In this document: in pieces, positions 28,736-37,355 of the stretch
How the letters are laid out: each line of letters starts with the position of its first letter
How positions within the stretch are numbered: position 1 is the stretch's first letter
DNA from: Paraburkholderia phytofirmans PsJN
GTDB lineage: Bacteria > Pseudomonadota > Gammaproteobacteria > Burkholderiales > Burkholderiaceae
Assembly: GCF_000020125.1 (NCBI RefSeq)
Contig: NC_010681.1
Span: forward strand, 2,294,001-2,358,000
DNA length: 64,000 bases
Direction: 5' to 3'
Position numbers and translations under genes: made by a program
Notes under the pieces: generated by a model
Seen by the model: only the letters and a program-made list of their open reading frames with translations
Told to the model about the DNA's origin: nothing
Database searches by the model: none

Positions 28736-29190
28736 TCAGCCAACCATCGTCTCCCGTGCGCCGGCGTGGATGACTCGATTACTCTGCAAGCCGCCACTCG
28801 TATGCTCGGCATCAACTGCCCTCAACTGGTATCTCGCCCCGAAAAACTGGGGTCTTAGGTACCAGCACCGCCGACGCGGCGCCGGGCAACGACGCAGCAA
28901 GTGCGCGACAACCGTCAAAAACGCGTCATATTGCTGCCCGGCCGCATCGACATAACCGATGAGCGTGTGTCGTCCCGAGCCGACAAAGTCATGCAATCGC
29001 CTCGCGTGGCCAACAAAGCGTTGTGCCAGACCTCGCACGTCAGGTAGCCGGTCGCCAGGTGCGGGCGCTTCGGGATTTGCGTCGGAACATAGGTCGGCGA
29101 CGATCGGGCTGCCACGATAGGTGATCAGCAACTGGGTCTCGCGCATCGCCGGATTGGCGGCCTGGTGCTGACGCTCTCCGGCGGCGAAGG
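28736..29190 (-). pseudogene. C-terminal remnant of an FAD aromatic monooxygenase
   Basis: In the minus frame ending at 28736 the translation includes RQHQAANPAMRETQLLITY, PGDRLPDV and VGSGRHTLIGYVDAA, which resemble the C-terminal thioredoxin-like part of PheA/MhpA-type flavin hydroxylases. There is no FAD-binding N-terminus: upstream of about 29190 the DNA belongs to a different gene fragment on the other strand. The last about 40 residues no longer fit the family, so a frameshift is likely there as well. The recognition is from pattern memory. Confidence 0.5.
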
Positions 29191-29561
29191 CCGGCCTGCC
29201 GGCCCTCCGTCGCGACGGCAGCCTGACATTCGTCACCGCCATTTCCGCGCGCATCGCGAATCGCGGCACGGCTGGCCTGGGTGCGATCAACGGCGCACTG
29301 GAAAGCATGATCGGTACGCTCGCGCGCGAACTGGCGCCACGGCGCGTGAACGCCGTTTCGCCAGGCGTGATCGATACCGCGTGGTGGGACAAGTTCCCTG
29401 TCGACGTCAAGACGGACCTGTTCCGCCAGCAAGCCGAAACGCTGCCGGTGGGACGCGTCGGCCACGCGGAAGACGTGGCGCACGCGCTGCAGTTTCTGAT
29501 GGAGAACACCTTCATGACCGGCGCTATCATCGAATGCGACGGAGGCTTGCGGCTGCTCTAA
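29172..29561 (+). pseudogene. N-terminally truncated short-chain dehydrogenase
   Basis: The open frame reads DGSLTFVTAISARIANRG, INGALESMIGTLARELAP, RVNAVSPGVIDTAWWDKFP and ends TGAIIECDGGLRLL, the C-terminal half of an SDR. The Rossmann half with TGxxxGIG is missing, and a stop codon (29169-29171) lies just upstream. The positions of the usual Tyr and Lys read Leu and Asn, which also occurs in some intact SDR subfamilies. The remnant begins where the minus-strand monooxygenase remnant also begins, so both lost their 5' parts at one junction. Confidence 0.7.
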
Positions 29562-29604
29562 CGGTCGCCAGGTGGCGCGGGCAGTTCGCAGTAACCGTGT
29601 TCAG

Positions 29605-31344
29605 CTAAACCGCCGCTTCGCGATAATTTCTGAACTTCGACGCCTGTCCGATCCCCGGATTGAAGCAGTTGCAAGGATCCAGTTGCCGATAGAACGCTGC
29701 AAGCTGCGGCTTCGCGTGGTAAAGATGGCCGACGTTATGTTCCGCCGGATATTCCGCGCCGCGGCGGTCCAGCAGTGTCCACATTTTATGTTCGACCTCA
29801 AGGCAATCGTTGCCCTTCCTGACGATGTAGTCCTGGTGGAACACATGGCACAGGAAATGGCCGTAGTACAGCTTGATGGCAATCGTTTCCTCGATCTCGG
29901 GCGGCAGCGTCTCGATCCAGTCGCGATCGTTGCGGCGTAATGCGATGTCGAGTGCGACGATATTCTCGACCTCGCGGGCATGCACGGCACGATAGCGAAC
30001 CGCGGCGCCGGCGGCAGCGAAGCGATGCAGGAACGCTTTTCTGCCCTCTTCATCGGTGCATTCGAAATAAGCACCCGTGGCGCTCGCAAAGTACCCAGAG
30101 AGGAACGCACGGGTTTCGCCGACGCTTTCGGCTGCAACCTTCAGCATCAGGTGATGCTCGTATTTGTCGCGATACTGTTTCATCCGAGCCGGCAAATGGC
30201 TCGGGAACAGGCGGCTCGCGGCCTGCATGACGCGATCCGTGAAATGGGAAGGGAGAAAGCCGAGACGATCGAACAGCGCATCGCAGCGGCTCTTCAATCC
30301 GAACAGCGCGGGCAGGCGCGACGTGCCAAGATAATTGATCGCCAGAAAGGTGTCCTTGCCGTACTCTTCGGCGACGTCGAAAGCATCCCGATGAAGATAT
30401 TCGCCCGAGATCGGCAAGAATTTGAAGTCGTGCAGCGCATGGCGGCGGATATCGGTGAGCTCGTCAGGTTGGTTCGTGCCGATATAAAACACCTTGGCGT
30501 TCCGTTCGATCGGGAACGTGTCGAGTCTCACTGCAAAAACCATCAACTTGCCAGCCGAGCCCGATGCTTCATAAAGACGCTGCGGGTCGGCGTTAAAACG
30601 CGCCGGCGTATCGGCATCGACCTCACGCACATGGCTTGCGTAACCGTGGTCCGATCCGGCGCCCGCGTCGTGCTGGACATCGGAATCCGAGAACTCACCG
30701 CGTTCGAGCCGGCCAAGCATATCTTCGGGCGTTTCGCCGAGCCGGATCCCGAGATGGTTGACGAACTGCAGCTTGCCCGTTTTGTCGATCTGCGCAAACG
30801 CCGCCATTTCCGTATACGCCGGGCCGCGCTGCACCAGCGCACCACCCGAGTTGTTGCAGACACCGCCGAATACCGATGCGCCGATGCAACTTGAGCCAAT
30901 CACCGAATGCGGTTCCCGGCCAAGCGGCTTCAGTGTCCTTTCCAATTGGTCGAGCGTCGCGCCGGGCAGGCAGACGACCTGCTTGCCGCCGTCGATCACG
31001 AACACCTTCTTCATGCGGCTCGTGCTGACGATCACGATGTCACGATCGTAGTCGTCGCCGTCCGGCGTCGAGCCGCCCGTGAGGCCCGTGTTCGATGCCT
31101 GCGTGATCACGATCACGTTCGCCGCGACGCATGCCTGCAGCACTTTCCATTGCTCGACGATCGTACCGGGGCGCACCACCGCGAGCGCCTTGCCTGCGCC
31201 AAAGCGAAAGCCGGTCCGAAAGCGGCGGGTCGCGGCGTCATCGGTCAGCGTGTGTTTCCCGCCGACGATGCCGCGTAGCTCCGCGATCAAGTTGTGGGCT
31301 ACGTTGGGGCGGGCAGTGACTAACGGTGTGTGCGCTGCTGACAT
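29605..31344 (-). CDS. dld: Quinone-dependent D-lactate dehydrogenase
   Basis: The 579-residue protein matches E. coli Dld (571) in length and layout. It has an N-terminal FAD-binding domain with NTGLTGGSTPDGDDYDRDIVIV and GSSCIGASVFGGVCNNSGG, a cap, and a membrane-binding region with FPSHLPARMKQYRDKYEHHLMLK. It ends with the conserved HNVGHLYHAKPQLAAFYRQLDPCNCFNPGIG. It oxidises D-lactate to pyruvate at the inner face of the membrane and reduces quinone. GAGGA precedes the ATG. The divergent LysR gene is the likely regulator. Confidence 0.94.
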   Translation of the reverse strand: MSAAHTPLVTARPNVAHNLIAELRGIVGGKHTLTDDAATRRFRTGFRFGAGKALAVVRPGTIVEQWKVLQACVAANVIVITQASNTGLTGGSTPDGDDYDRDIVIVSTSRMKKVFVIDGGKQVVCLPGATLDQLERTLKPLGREPHSVIGSSCIGASVFGGVCNNSGGALVQRGPAYTEMAAFAQIDKTGKLQFVNHLGIRLGETPEDMLGRLERGEFSDSDVQHDAGAGSDHGYASHVREVDADTPARFNADPQRLYEASGSAGKLMVFAVRLDTFPIERNAKVFYIGTNQPDELTDIRRHALHDFKFLPISGEYLHRDAFDVAEEYGKDTFLAINYLGTSRLPALFGLKSRCDALFDRLGFLPSHFTDRVMQAASRLFPSHLPARMKQYRDKYEHHLMLKVAAESVGETRAFLSGYFASATGAYFECTDEEGRKAFLHRFAAAGAAVRYRAVHAREVENIVALDIALRRNDRDWIETLPPEIEETIAIKLYYGHFLCHVFHQDYIVRKGNDCLEVEHKMWTLLDRRGAEYPAEHNVGHLYHAKPQLAAFYRQLDPCNCFNPGIGQASKFRNYREAAV

Positions 31345-31495
31345 CGGATTTTCCTCGTGAGGTGTCGATGCGCGCCGCGACTTTGTCCAGCGTTGTCGGC
31401 TGCGTCCTTTGCGCGCATCGGATTGACACGAAGGTTAAAATCAGTCCTGTCATTAGTCCAATATCTTGAAGACGCTATTTGGAGACGAAAAACAT

Positions 31496-32395
31496 ATGGA
31501 ATTTCGCCAACTGCGTTACTTCCTCGCCGTCGCCGAACACCTTCACTTCACCGACGCGGCAACTCATCTGGGCATCGCCCAGCCGCCTTTAAGCCAGCAG
31601 ATACTGAAGCTCGAGCGGGAAATCGGCACCCCGCTGTTCCTCCGCCATCCACGCCGCGTCGAGCTGACCGAGGCGGGACGGCTCTTTCGCGAACGTGCGC
31701 AACGCATCGTGGATGACGCGCAGCAGGCATTCGTCGAAGTGCAGAACGCGGGACGAGGCGAGACCGGGCGCCTATCGCTCGGCTTCGCGGGTTCGACGGT
31801 GTTTCATCCGGCGGTCGCGATGACGATGCAGCGCTATCGGCATGCGTACGAGCGCGTCGCGATCAGTTGCGAGGAGAGCAACAGTTCGCTGCTGCTGGAT
31901 AAAGTCGCCGACCGGCAGCTCGATGCCGCGCTGGTGCGCATGCCGCTGAACTGCCGGGATTTGATAGTCGAACCATTGGTCGACGAAGACATGTTGGCGG
32001 TGTTGCCGGCAAACCATCGCTTGAACCGGCGACGGCGCGTCGATCTGGCCGACCTTGCAGACGATCCGTTCATCCTCTTTCCGCGCCCCATCGGCCCGGA
32101 TTTGTACGACTCGATTATCGGCGCCTGCCGTGAAGCCGGCTTCGCGCCCTCGATCGGCATGGAGTCGCCGCAGATCTCGTCGGCGGCGAATCTCGTGGCG
32201 GCGGGCTTCGGCGTCGCGGTGGTGCCCGCGTCGATCCGGCAGATCCAGGTCGAAAGCGTGTCGTATCACGGACTACGGGGCAATCCGCTGTCTACGGGCA
32301 TCGCGTTGATCCATCGGCAGCGCGAGAAGTCGCCGACTGTACTGAACTTCGTGAGGATTTTTCGCCAGCAACGGACCGCCTCCCGCAAGGAATGA
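31496..32395 (+). CDS. LysR-type regulator divergent from dld
   Basis: The 299-residue protein has the LysR winged helix MEFRQLRYFLAVAEHLHFTDAATHLGIAQPPLSQQILKLE and a periplasmic-binding-protein-like effector domain with GFGVAVVPASIR. The ATG at 31496 fits the family N-terminus; GGAG lies upstream at slightly long spacing. It is divergent from dld, 151 bases away, and probably controls D-lactate use. It is close to the CatR/BenM-like subgroup in general appearance. Confidence 0.9.
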   Translation: MEFRQLRYFLAVAEHLHFTDAATHLGIAQPPLSQQILKLEREIGTPLFLRHPRRVELTEAGRLFRERAQRIVDDAQQAFVEVQNAGRGETGRLSLGFAGSTVFHPAVAMTMQRYRHAYERVAISCEESNSSLLLDKVADRQLDAALVRMPLNCRDLIVEPLVDEDMLAVLPANHRLNRRRRVDLADLADDPFILFPRPIGPDLYDSIIGACREAGFAPSIGMESPQISSAANLVAAGFGVAVVPASIRQIQVESVSYHGLRGNPLSTGIALIHRQREKSPTVLNFVRIFRQQRTASRKE

Positions 32396-32483
32396 GGTTC
32401 AACTCGTAATCCTAACCATCATGATGCCGATTCAATTGACTCGCGTGCCTCCGAGCTAGCGTTCTCCCCATCCGGCAACCTGA

Positions 32484-32954
32484 CTAGCGCGCTGGATGCG
32501 CGCCGCCAGGCGCCGGCTGTCGCACGACCAGAACCGGGATTGAACTATGCGTCAGGACCTTTTGGGTTTCGCTGCCGAGCAGGAACGCCCGCATACCGCT
32601 TCGACCGTGCGACGCCATGACGATGAGATCGCAGCTCTGTTGCGCTGCAACGCTGATAATCGCTTCATAAGGATGGGCGCGACTTTCAGAGACCGTATTG
32701 CACTCCACGCCAGCCTGCGCGGCCGCGTTTTTGATGACACGGAGATAGTCCTCCGCGCGCTGTCGCGCCGTCTGAATGATGCGGTCCTCGTTGTCGGCAA
32801 TCATCTCCGTGCCATACGCGAGGACATGAAACTCCGGAATGACATGGAGGCCAGTGACTTTGGCTCCGCTTTCCGCGGCGAGCGTTACCGTCATCTGAAT
32901 GGCGGCCTCGGAAAGCGTCGAGCCGTCGGTCGGCACCAGCAGATGTTTGAACAT
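32484..32954 (-). CDS. Universal stress protein (UspA family)
   Basis: The 156-residue protein has the single Usp fold: MFKHLLVPTDGSTLSEAAI at the start and the ATP-binding loop G-x2-G-x9-G-S in GRSGMRAFLLGSETQKVL near the end, so it belongs to the ATP-binding subgroup. GGGGGAG precedes the ATG. Such proteins accumulate under starvation or oxidative and anaerobic stress. A DUF-type small protein and a GYD protein are encoded upstream on the same strand, suggesting a stress-linked group. Confidence 0.92.
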   Translation of the reverse strand: MFKHLLVPTDGSTLSEAAIQMTVTLAAESGAKVTGLHVIPEFHVLAYGTEMIADNEDRIIQTARQRAEDYLRVIKNAAAQAGVECNTVSESRAHPYEAIISVAAQQSCDLIVMASHGRSGMRAFLLGSETQKVLTHSSIPVLVVRQPAPGGAHPAR

Positions 32955-33120
32955 ATGTTTCTCCCCCGCGACCTGGTCCGGCTCGCGTCGAAATCCTGCC
33001 CGGCGCCTCTCTCGCTTGAACCCGGTGAACCTGAATCAGAGGCGGCCTCTTTGAGTATAGTCACCCAAGCCTCGCAGGCAGTGCTGTGCGTGAGCGAAAA
33101 CAAGGCGCTCCCGCGCCTCT

Positions 33121-33330
33121 TTATCGGTCTTCCGTCAGCCCTTTCAGATAAGCGTCACCGGCGTCCTGAGCCGCGGCGCGCATGGCGAACCTGTCGTCCG
33201 AAACCATCGACCGTTTGACCTTTTTTGCTCCGAAATCGACCAGCGTAATCACCCAGACAAACTCGCCGGCCTGCTCGGCCGTTTGAACGAATGCGCGTAC
33301 GTCTTCACTGTCGTTTGTTTTTGCGTTCAT
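33121..33330 (-). CDS. Small soluble protein of unknown function
   Basis: A 69-residue protein starting MNAKTNDSEDVRAFVQTAEQ, with a predicted alpha/beta core (FVWVITLVDFGAKKVKRSMV). It has a strong ribosome-binding site, AGGAG six to seven bases before the ATG at 33330. It begins 62 bases after the GYD gene, so the two are likely cotranscribed. No family recognised. Confidence 0.7.
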   Translation of the reverse strand: MNAKTNDSEDVRAFVQTAEQAGEFVWVITLVDFGAKKVKRSMVSDDRFAMRAAAQDAGDAYLKGLTEDR

Positions 33331-33392
33331 TGTGATCTCCTGAAAAAGAGTCGCGGAAAGCGACCGGATCACCTTCCGGATGAGGGCCTGTT

Positions 33393-33686
33393 TTATGGAA
33401 GCTTGCCGATAATCGCGCTGCATTCGTCTTTTGTGAACGCGCGCAGCGTTTGCGTCCGGACATTGCCTGCCGATCCTAGCGCGTAGCCGAATGCAGCGAA
33501 GCTTTGATCATCTGGTGCGTCGATGACCGTGACGATGTCGTATTTGCCCACCGTCCAGAAGATCTCTTTCATTTCACAGCCGAAGGACCTGGCCAACTCC
33601 GCCGCCTGACCGGCCCGCTGCGGACTGTTCTTGATGTTGCGTATGCCCTGATCCGTGAATTGTGCAAGAACTACATAGGTCGCCAT
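33393..33686 (-). CDS. GYD domain protein
   Basis: The 97-residue protein is a single GYD domain: MATYVVLAQFTDQGIRNIKNSPQRA, then FGCEMKEIFWTVGKYDIVTVIDAPDDQS and GNVRTQTLRAF. The name-giving G-Y-D motif appears as GKYD. The fold is a small ferredoxin-like dimer; no activity has been established. AGGAG precedes the ATG. It heads a short operon with the 69-residue protein. Confidence 0.88.
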   Translation of the reverse strand: MATYVVLAQFTDQGIRNIKNSPQRAGQAAELARSFGCEMKEIFWTVGKYDIVTVIDAPDDQSFAAFGYALGSAGNVRTQTLRAFTKDECSAIIGKLP

Positions 33687-33887
33687 GACGATTCTCCTGA
33701 CGATTAGTACGAATCGCGTTGTCTACGCGCAAGCCCGATCGCGAACGCGGCTGCGACCGGGTTGCCCGAGGGCGTTCTGCGCGTAACCTGATTCTATGCA
33801 ATGGAATTGCCTGCGACTGGCTGTTTGGCTCGATGTGCAATGGAGCGGCGGACAGAATCACTCCCGCAACAGTGGCGTGCCGTCCAC

Positions 33888-34484
33888 TCAATGCAACGAA
33901 TGCTGCACGTCGACCGGCGACTTGCCGCGTTCGCTTTCCTGTACGGCTGCGCCCGGCTTCACTGTGCCGTCGGGCTGCGGAACTTCCACCGGTTTGACTT
34001 CGACGGGAACGACGCCGTCTTTCTTCAACCCGAGCTTGTCCGCGGTCTTAGGTGACAGGTCGACAATTCGATCCTTGACATAGGGGCCACGGTCCCTGAT
34101 TTCGACCACCTCGCTGTTACCGTTTTTTAGATTCGTGACCCGGGCCTTGGTGCCAAGCGGTAGCGTCTTGCTCGCGGCGGCATTGGATTGCGGATTCATC
34201 GGCGTACCGTCGGCCATTTCTTTTTTATAGAACTCCCGACCATAGTACGAAGCCTTGCCCTTGCGCGACTTGCCGGAGCGATCGAGATGGCGTGGGGCCG
34301 GCGTCGCGCTTGCCGGGCCGGTATCGGCGGATGCCGACGGTTGCGCCGCAAGCGCCGTGCTGAGGAAGCACGACGAGACCACAAATAGAAGCGTTTGAAG
34401 TGAGCATCCTCGCGCGCGTCGCAAACGAACGTGGTCGGCATCGTCGCGGAGTCGATTCTGTGTGGTATGAAGATTGTTTTTCAT
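33888..34484 (-). CDS. RlpA-family double-psi beta-barrel protein
   Basis: The 198-residue protein has a signal segment (TLLFVVSSCFLSTALAAQ) after a basic N-terminus and a double-psi beta-barrel with the RlpA motifs GKASYYGREFY, ADGTPMNP, KTLPLGTKARVTNL and VEIRDRGPYVKDRIVDLS. The catalytic-type Asp in RDRGPY is present. RlpA proteins cleave glycan strands lacking stem peptides or act at division septa; the C-terminal SPOR domain of classical RlpA is missing here, which is common in short paralogues. AAGGAG precedes the ATG. Confidence 0.88.
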   Translation of the reverse strand: MKNNLHTTQNRLRDDADHVRLRRARGCSLQTLLFVVSSCFLSTALAAQPSASADTGPASATPAPRHLDRSGKSRKGKASYYGREFYKKEMADGTPMNPQSNAAASKTLPLGTKARVTNLKNGNSEVVEIRDRGPYVKDRIVDLSPKTADKLGLKKDGVVPVEVKPVEVPQPDGTVKPGAAVQESERGKSPVDVQHSLH

Positions 34485-34827
34485 TTGCCACTCCTTGCCA
34501 GCTTGTTGAGGCCGCGGGCACTTCGTTCAATGAGCGACACCTAAATTACCGGTGCATTCGGGATGCTAAATAAGCCTCGCGCGCCAAGTTGAGTGATGCC
34601 TGTCCGTTCGTTAAACGAGCCGCTTGGCGAGTCCACGCGCGGCTGCGCCGCCTGCGTCACACGATTGCATCCACTGTAAACCTGCGGCAATCATCGTCCA
34701 CGCTCAAACATCTGTTGATTGCCTCGCGTCCCGCGGATGACCCATGCCTGTGTCACAAGCAATTTCGTCGCCACGTCTGTTACCCAGTAATCTGAACGAG
34801 CTGATCACCACGCCCAACATTTTTCGC
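34485..34827. other. Gap without a clear gene
   Basis: About 340 bases upstream of rlpA-like gene and before the AhpD-like remnant. It should contain the promoter of the RlpA-family gene near 34485-34560. No other structure stands out. Confidence 0.4.
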
Positions 34828-35105
34828 AACATGGCGCATATCGACGACGATGAGATCCCTCTGAACCGGCTCGGCCAATCGCATATGCCCAAAACCGCAG
34901 CGGCTGTCGCGTTCGCGAAGACGCTGATAGAGACGCGCGGCAGGTCACCGAAACCGATCTGCACGCCGTGCGCGAAGCTGGTTTCAGCGACGCGAACATT
35001 GTCGAAATCGCCGCGTTCGCCGCGCAATTCATGCTGACCAACTTCGTCAATAATGGGTTCGATACCGAGGTGGATTTACCGGTCGTCGAAACCAAAGTCG
35101 CGTAA
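34828..35105 (+). pseudogene. Degraded carboxymuconolactone decarboxylase/AhpD-like protein
   Basis: One frame reads MAHIDDDEIPLNRLGQSH then TAAAVAFAKTLIETRGR; after the base run CGCGGCAGGTCACC (34939-34952) the next frame continues VTETDLHAVREAGFSD and NIVEIAAFAAQFMLTNFVNN up to a TAA at 35105. Joined, this is the C-terminal part of an AhpD-like peroxidase-related protein. A single missing base (expected CGGCCAGGTC) explains the shift. The N-terminal part with the CxxC motif is not recognisable, so the gene is also 5'-truncated. Confidence 0.7.
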
Positions 35106-35207
35106 CGACAGCGTGCTGCCACGCGCCTGGACGACGGGACCGATCATGTGCCGAGTGCATGCAACTACTGGTGAAATACGCTCGGCCCTTTCAGCATGGA
35201 GTGAAGC

Positions 35208-35551
35208 ATGAGCCGTGAAATCATTCGGGTCGAACTGCTTTCGAGCTGGCTAGAACGCCGTTCGATCCCACCACCGGCGAAGTGCTGGACGCGCCGATCG
35301 AACTGCAGGCGCAACGCGTGCTGGAACCACTGAAGCTGTGCATCGAGACGGCGGGTTCATCGCTCGATCAGGTGCTCAAATGCAACGTGTATTGCACGTC
35401 GGTTGAAGCGTTTCCGGCCGTCAACGCGATCTATGCGCGCTTCTTCGGAAGGAACCCGCCTGCGAGGATTTTCGTCAATGTGCCGGCGTGGCCAGGGCGC
35501 TTCGACATCGAGATCGATTGCGTCGCGGCAATCGATAGCAGCCGCGCCTAA
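35208..35551 (+). pseudogene. RidA/YjgF-family gene with internal deletion
   Basis: The ATG at 35208, with GGAG upstream, starts MSREIIRVELLSSWLER, the N-terminus of a RidA subfamily. The frame then runs into unrelated residues, while a second frame picks up at FDPTTGEVLDAPIELQAQRV and continues to the end at 35551 with NVYCTSVEAFPAVNAIY and PPARIFVNVPAW. The stretch normally between these blocks is gone, with a net frame change. The product would lack about 25 residues and be out of frame, so it should be inactive unless initiated internally. Confidence 0.75.
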
Positions 35552-35624
35552 GTGTCTCGATGATGCCGGTCACAGCGTCATTCGTTGCCGCGCTTTGAAA
35601 CAGGAAAGGGAATGCATGAGCGGC

Positions 35625-35653
35625 AAAAAGCCGGCGCTTTTTCGCGCCGGCTT
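35625..35653 (-). terminator. Rho-independent terminator of the Tim44-like gene
   Basis: Read on the minus strand, AAGCCGGCGC-GAAAAA-GCGCCGGCTT is a perfect 10-bp stem with a 6-base loop running into five T when the last stem bases are counted. It lies 15 bases beyond the stop of the Tim44-like gene, a textbook intrinsic terminator. Confidence 0.85.
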
Positions 35654-35667
35654 CAACCATACCGCTA

Positions 35668-36630
35668 TCAGTCGATCTGCTGGATGCCGGCAAGCCGCCA
35701 CGCCTGGTCGCCCTGTGTCTGCTTGACCAGGTTCCAGATTTCCTGGAACGGCTGCGCGGTCTGTGCATCGTCTTCCCGGATCTGACCGTAAAAGCGCACG
35801 CTGACCAGCGTCTCGTCCGCGTTGCTTTGGGTACTAAGCACTTCGGCATCGAGTTGCGGCACTTCCGTATGGCTCGGTTCGCGGCCTCGCGTTTCCAGGT
35901 CCTGCTTGAGACGCGCGAACATCTCCGGCGTTGTCAACTCGAACAGGTCACCCTGCTCGTTGCGATCCCATGCTCCTTGAAGCCGCATGAACATCGCCTT
36001 CGCCGTTACGAGATATGCAGCCTGATCCGGCCCGGACGAAAGCTCGGGCGCCTTCACGGTGTCCGCCCCCGCGGCCGATCCCATCGCGGCACGCGGCCAG
36101 CCGCGAAAATTCGTCGTTTCAGGCCGCGCTTGCCCCATCTGATTCAGAAATGGCGTGCCGCCGTTTTGCTGCCGGTTCGCGGCGCCGTTCCCATAAGCGA
36201 GATCCGGACGACGCCGATTGGCGATAAAGCGGAACAGCATCACGCCCGCGAAAATCACCGCGCCGATCAGCAACGCATTGGACATCAATTGCGCGAGTCC
36301 CTCGCCGAGGCCAAACGAAGACAACAACGCCGCAATGCCGAGTCCGGCGGCGAGCCCCGCGAGCGGGCCCATCCAGCGATTACCCGCCGCGGCAGCCGGC
36401 GTCTGTGCGGCCTGCTGCGCCGGTTGAGCTTGCTGGCGCTGTGCCGGCCCGGACGGCGACGCCGTTTGCGACTGTCTGCCGATGCTTTGGCTCCCGCCCA
36501 CGCGCTTCGCTTCGGCATCGTTCGAAGCCACGGCGCCGAGAGCAAGGAGCCCCGCAAGACCGAGCGCTGCCGTCCCGCGCGTCACCGCACCGGCAGCACG
36601 TCGAAGTTGATTGATGATTTGCGTGTACAT
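35668..36630 (-). CDS. Tim44-like domain membrane protein
   Basis: The 320-residue protein has an N-terminal hydrophobic segment, a Gln/Ala/Pro-rich linker, two membrane helices (about 85-105 and 115-135, LLIGAVIFAGVMLFRFIANRRR), and a C-terminal Tim44-like domain (about 190-320) ending QAWRLAGIQQID. In bacteria these proteins are of unknown role; the soluble domain resembles the mitochondrial import motor subunit and MRPL45. AGAGG precedes the ATG. The gene stands alone and ends in a strong terminator. Confidence 0.88.
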   Translation of the reverse strand: MYTQIINQLRRAAGAVTRGTAALGLAGLLALGAVASNDAEAKRVGGSQSIGRQSQTASPSGPAQRQQAQPAQQAAQTPAAAAGNRWMGPLAGLAAGLGIAALLSSFGLGEGLAQLMSNALLIGAVIFAGVMLFRFIANRRRPDLAYGNGAANRQQNGGTPFLNQMGQARPETTNFRGWPRAAMGSAAGADTVKAPELSSGPDQAAYLVTAKAMFMRLQGAWDRNEQGDLFELTTPEMFARLKQDLETRGREPSHTEVPQLDAEVLSTQSNADETLVSVRFYGQIREDDAQTAQPFQEIWNLVKQTQGDQAWRLAGIQQID

Positions 36631-36715
36631 AAAAAGCCTCTTTGGTAAGTCAGGGGACCGCCCGCTTCGCGCGCTCTCTTCATCGCGCCGAATACATTAC
36701 GAACGGTAATTTTTC

Positions 36716-37207
36716 TCAGGTGGCAAAACCGGCTGGTGAGTGCGTTTGAAAGCCACGCTGACCAACCTGAACAGTGTTGCCATGGATGTAATGCTCCAAT
36801 TGCCGGATTGTGTCTTCCTGCTCGGCAATCAGGTTCTTGATCAGATCGCCGATCGACACCATGCCGATCACCTGTCCTTCCGTAATGACAGGCAAATAGC
36901 GAATCCGGTATTCCGTCATGAGCGCCATGCATTCCTCGGTGGTCTGCCCCGGGCCGACATAGCGCACAGTCGTCGACATGATGTCGCGCACCGGCGTATT
37001 CCTTGATGAGCGGTGCATGAGCGCGATCTTGCGCGCGTAGTCGCGCTCCGTGACGATGCCGGCCACGCGCCCCTCATGGACGACGATGAGCGCGCCCACG
37101 CGCCGGTGAGCCATGATCGCGACCGCGTCGTAAACCGAAGTGGATGCCTGGGTCGACCATACTGTCTGGGACGCTTTTGAACGCAGGAACTGTGCAACCG
37201 ATGCCAT
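36716..37207 (-). CDS. Protein with two CBS domains
   Basis: The 163-residue protein is a tandem CBS pair: first domain about 15-70 (VYDAVAIMAHRRVGALIVV, GIVTERDYARK), second about 75-135 (VRDIMSTTVRYVGPGQTTEECMALMTEYRIRYLPVI, GMVSIGDLIKNLI). Such stand-alone pairs bind adenine nucleotides and modulate other proteins. GGAGG precedes the ATG. It is divergent from the NhaR-like gene, 148 bases away. Confidence 0.9.
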   Translation of the reverse strand: MASVAQFLRSKASQTVWSTQASTSVYDAVAIMAHRRVGALIVVHEGRVAGIVTERDYARKIALMHRSSRNTPVRDIMSTTVRYVGPGQTTEECMALMTEYRIRYLPVITEGQVIGMVSIGDLIKNLIAEQEDTIRQLEHYIHGNTVQVGQRGFQTHSPAGFAT

Positions 37208-37355
37208 CTGCCACCTCCGTCAGCTACCGTTAGCCGCCCCGCATGAACCCTTGGGCGAAACCTCAATCTACCTGAACGTGGAATAACGTAAAATGCGTAT
37301 TTTTTATAGCGATACTTCGAGAAAACCGTAGCATTGCGTAATCTGTGGAGCAATC

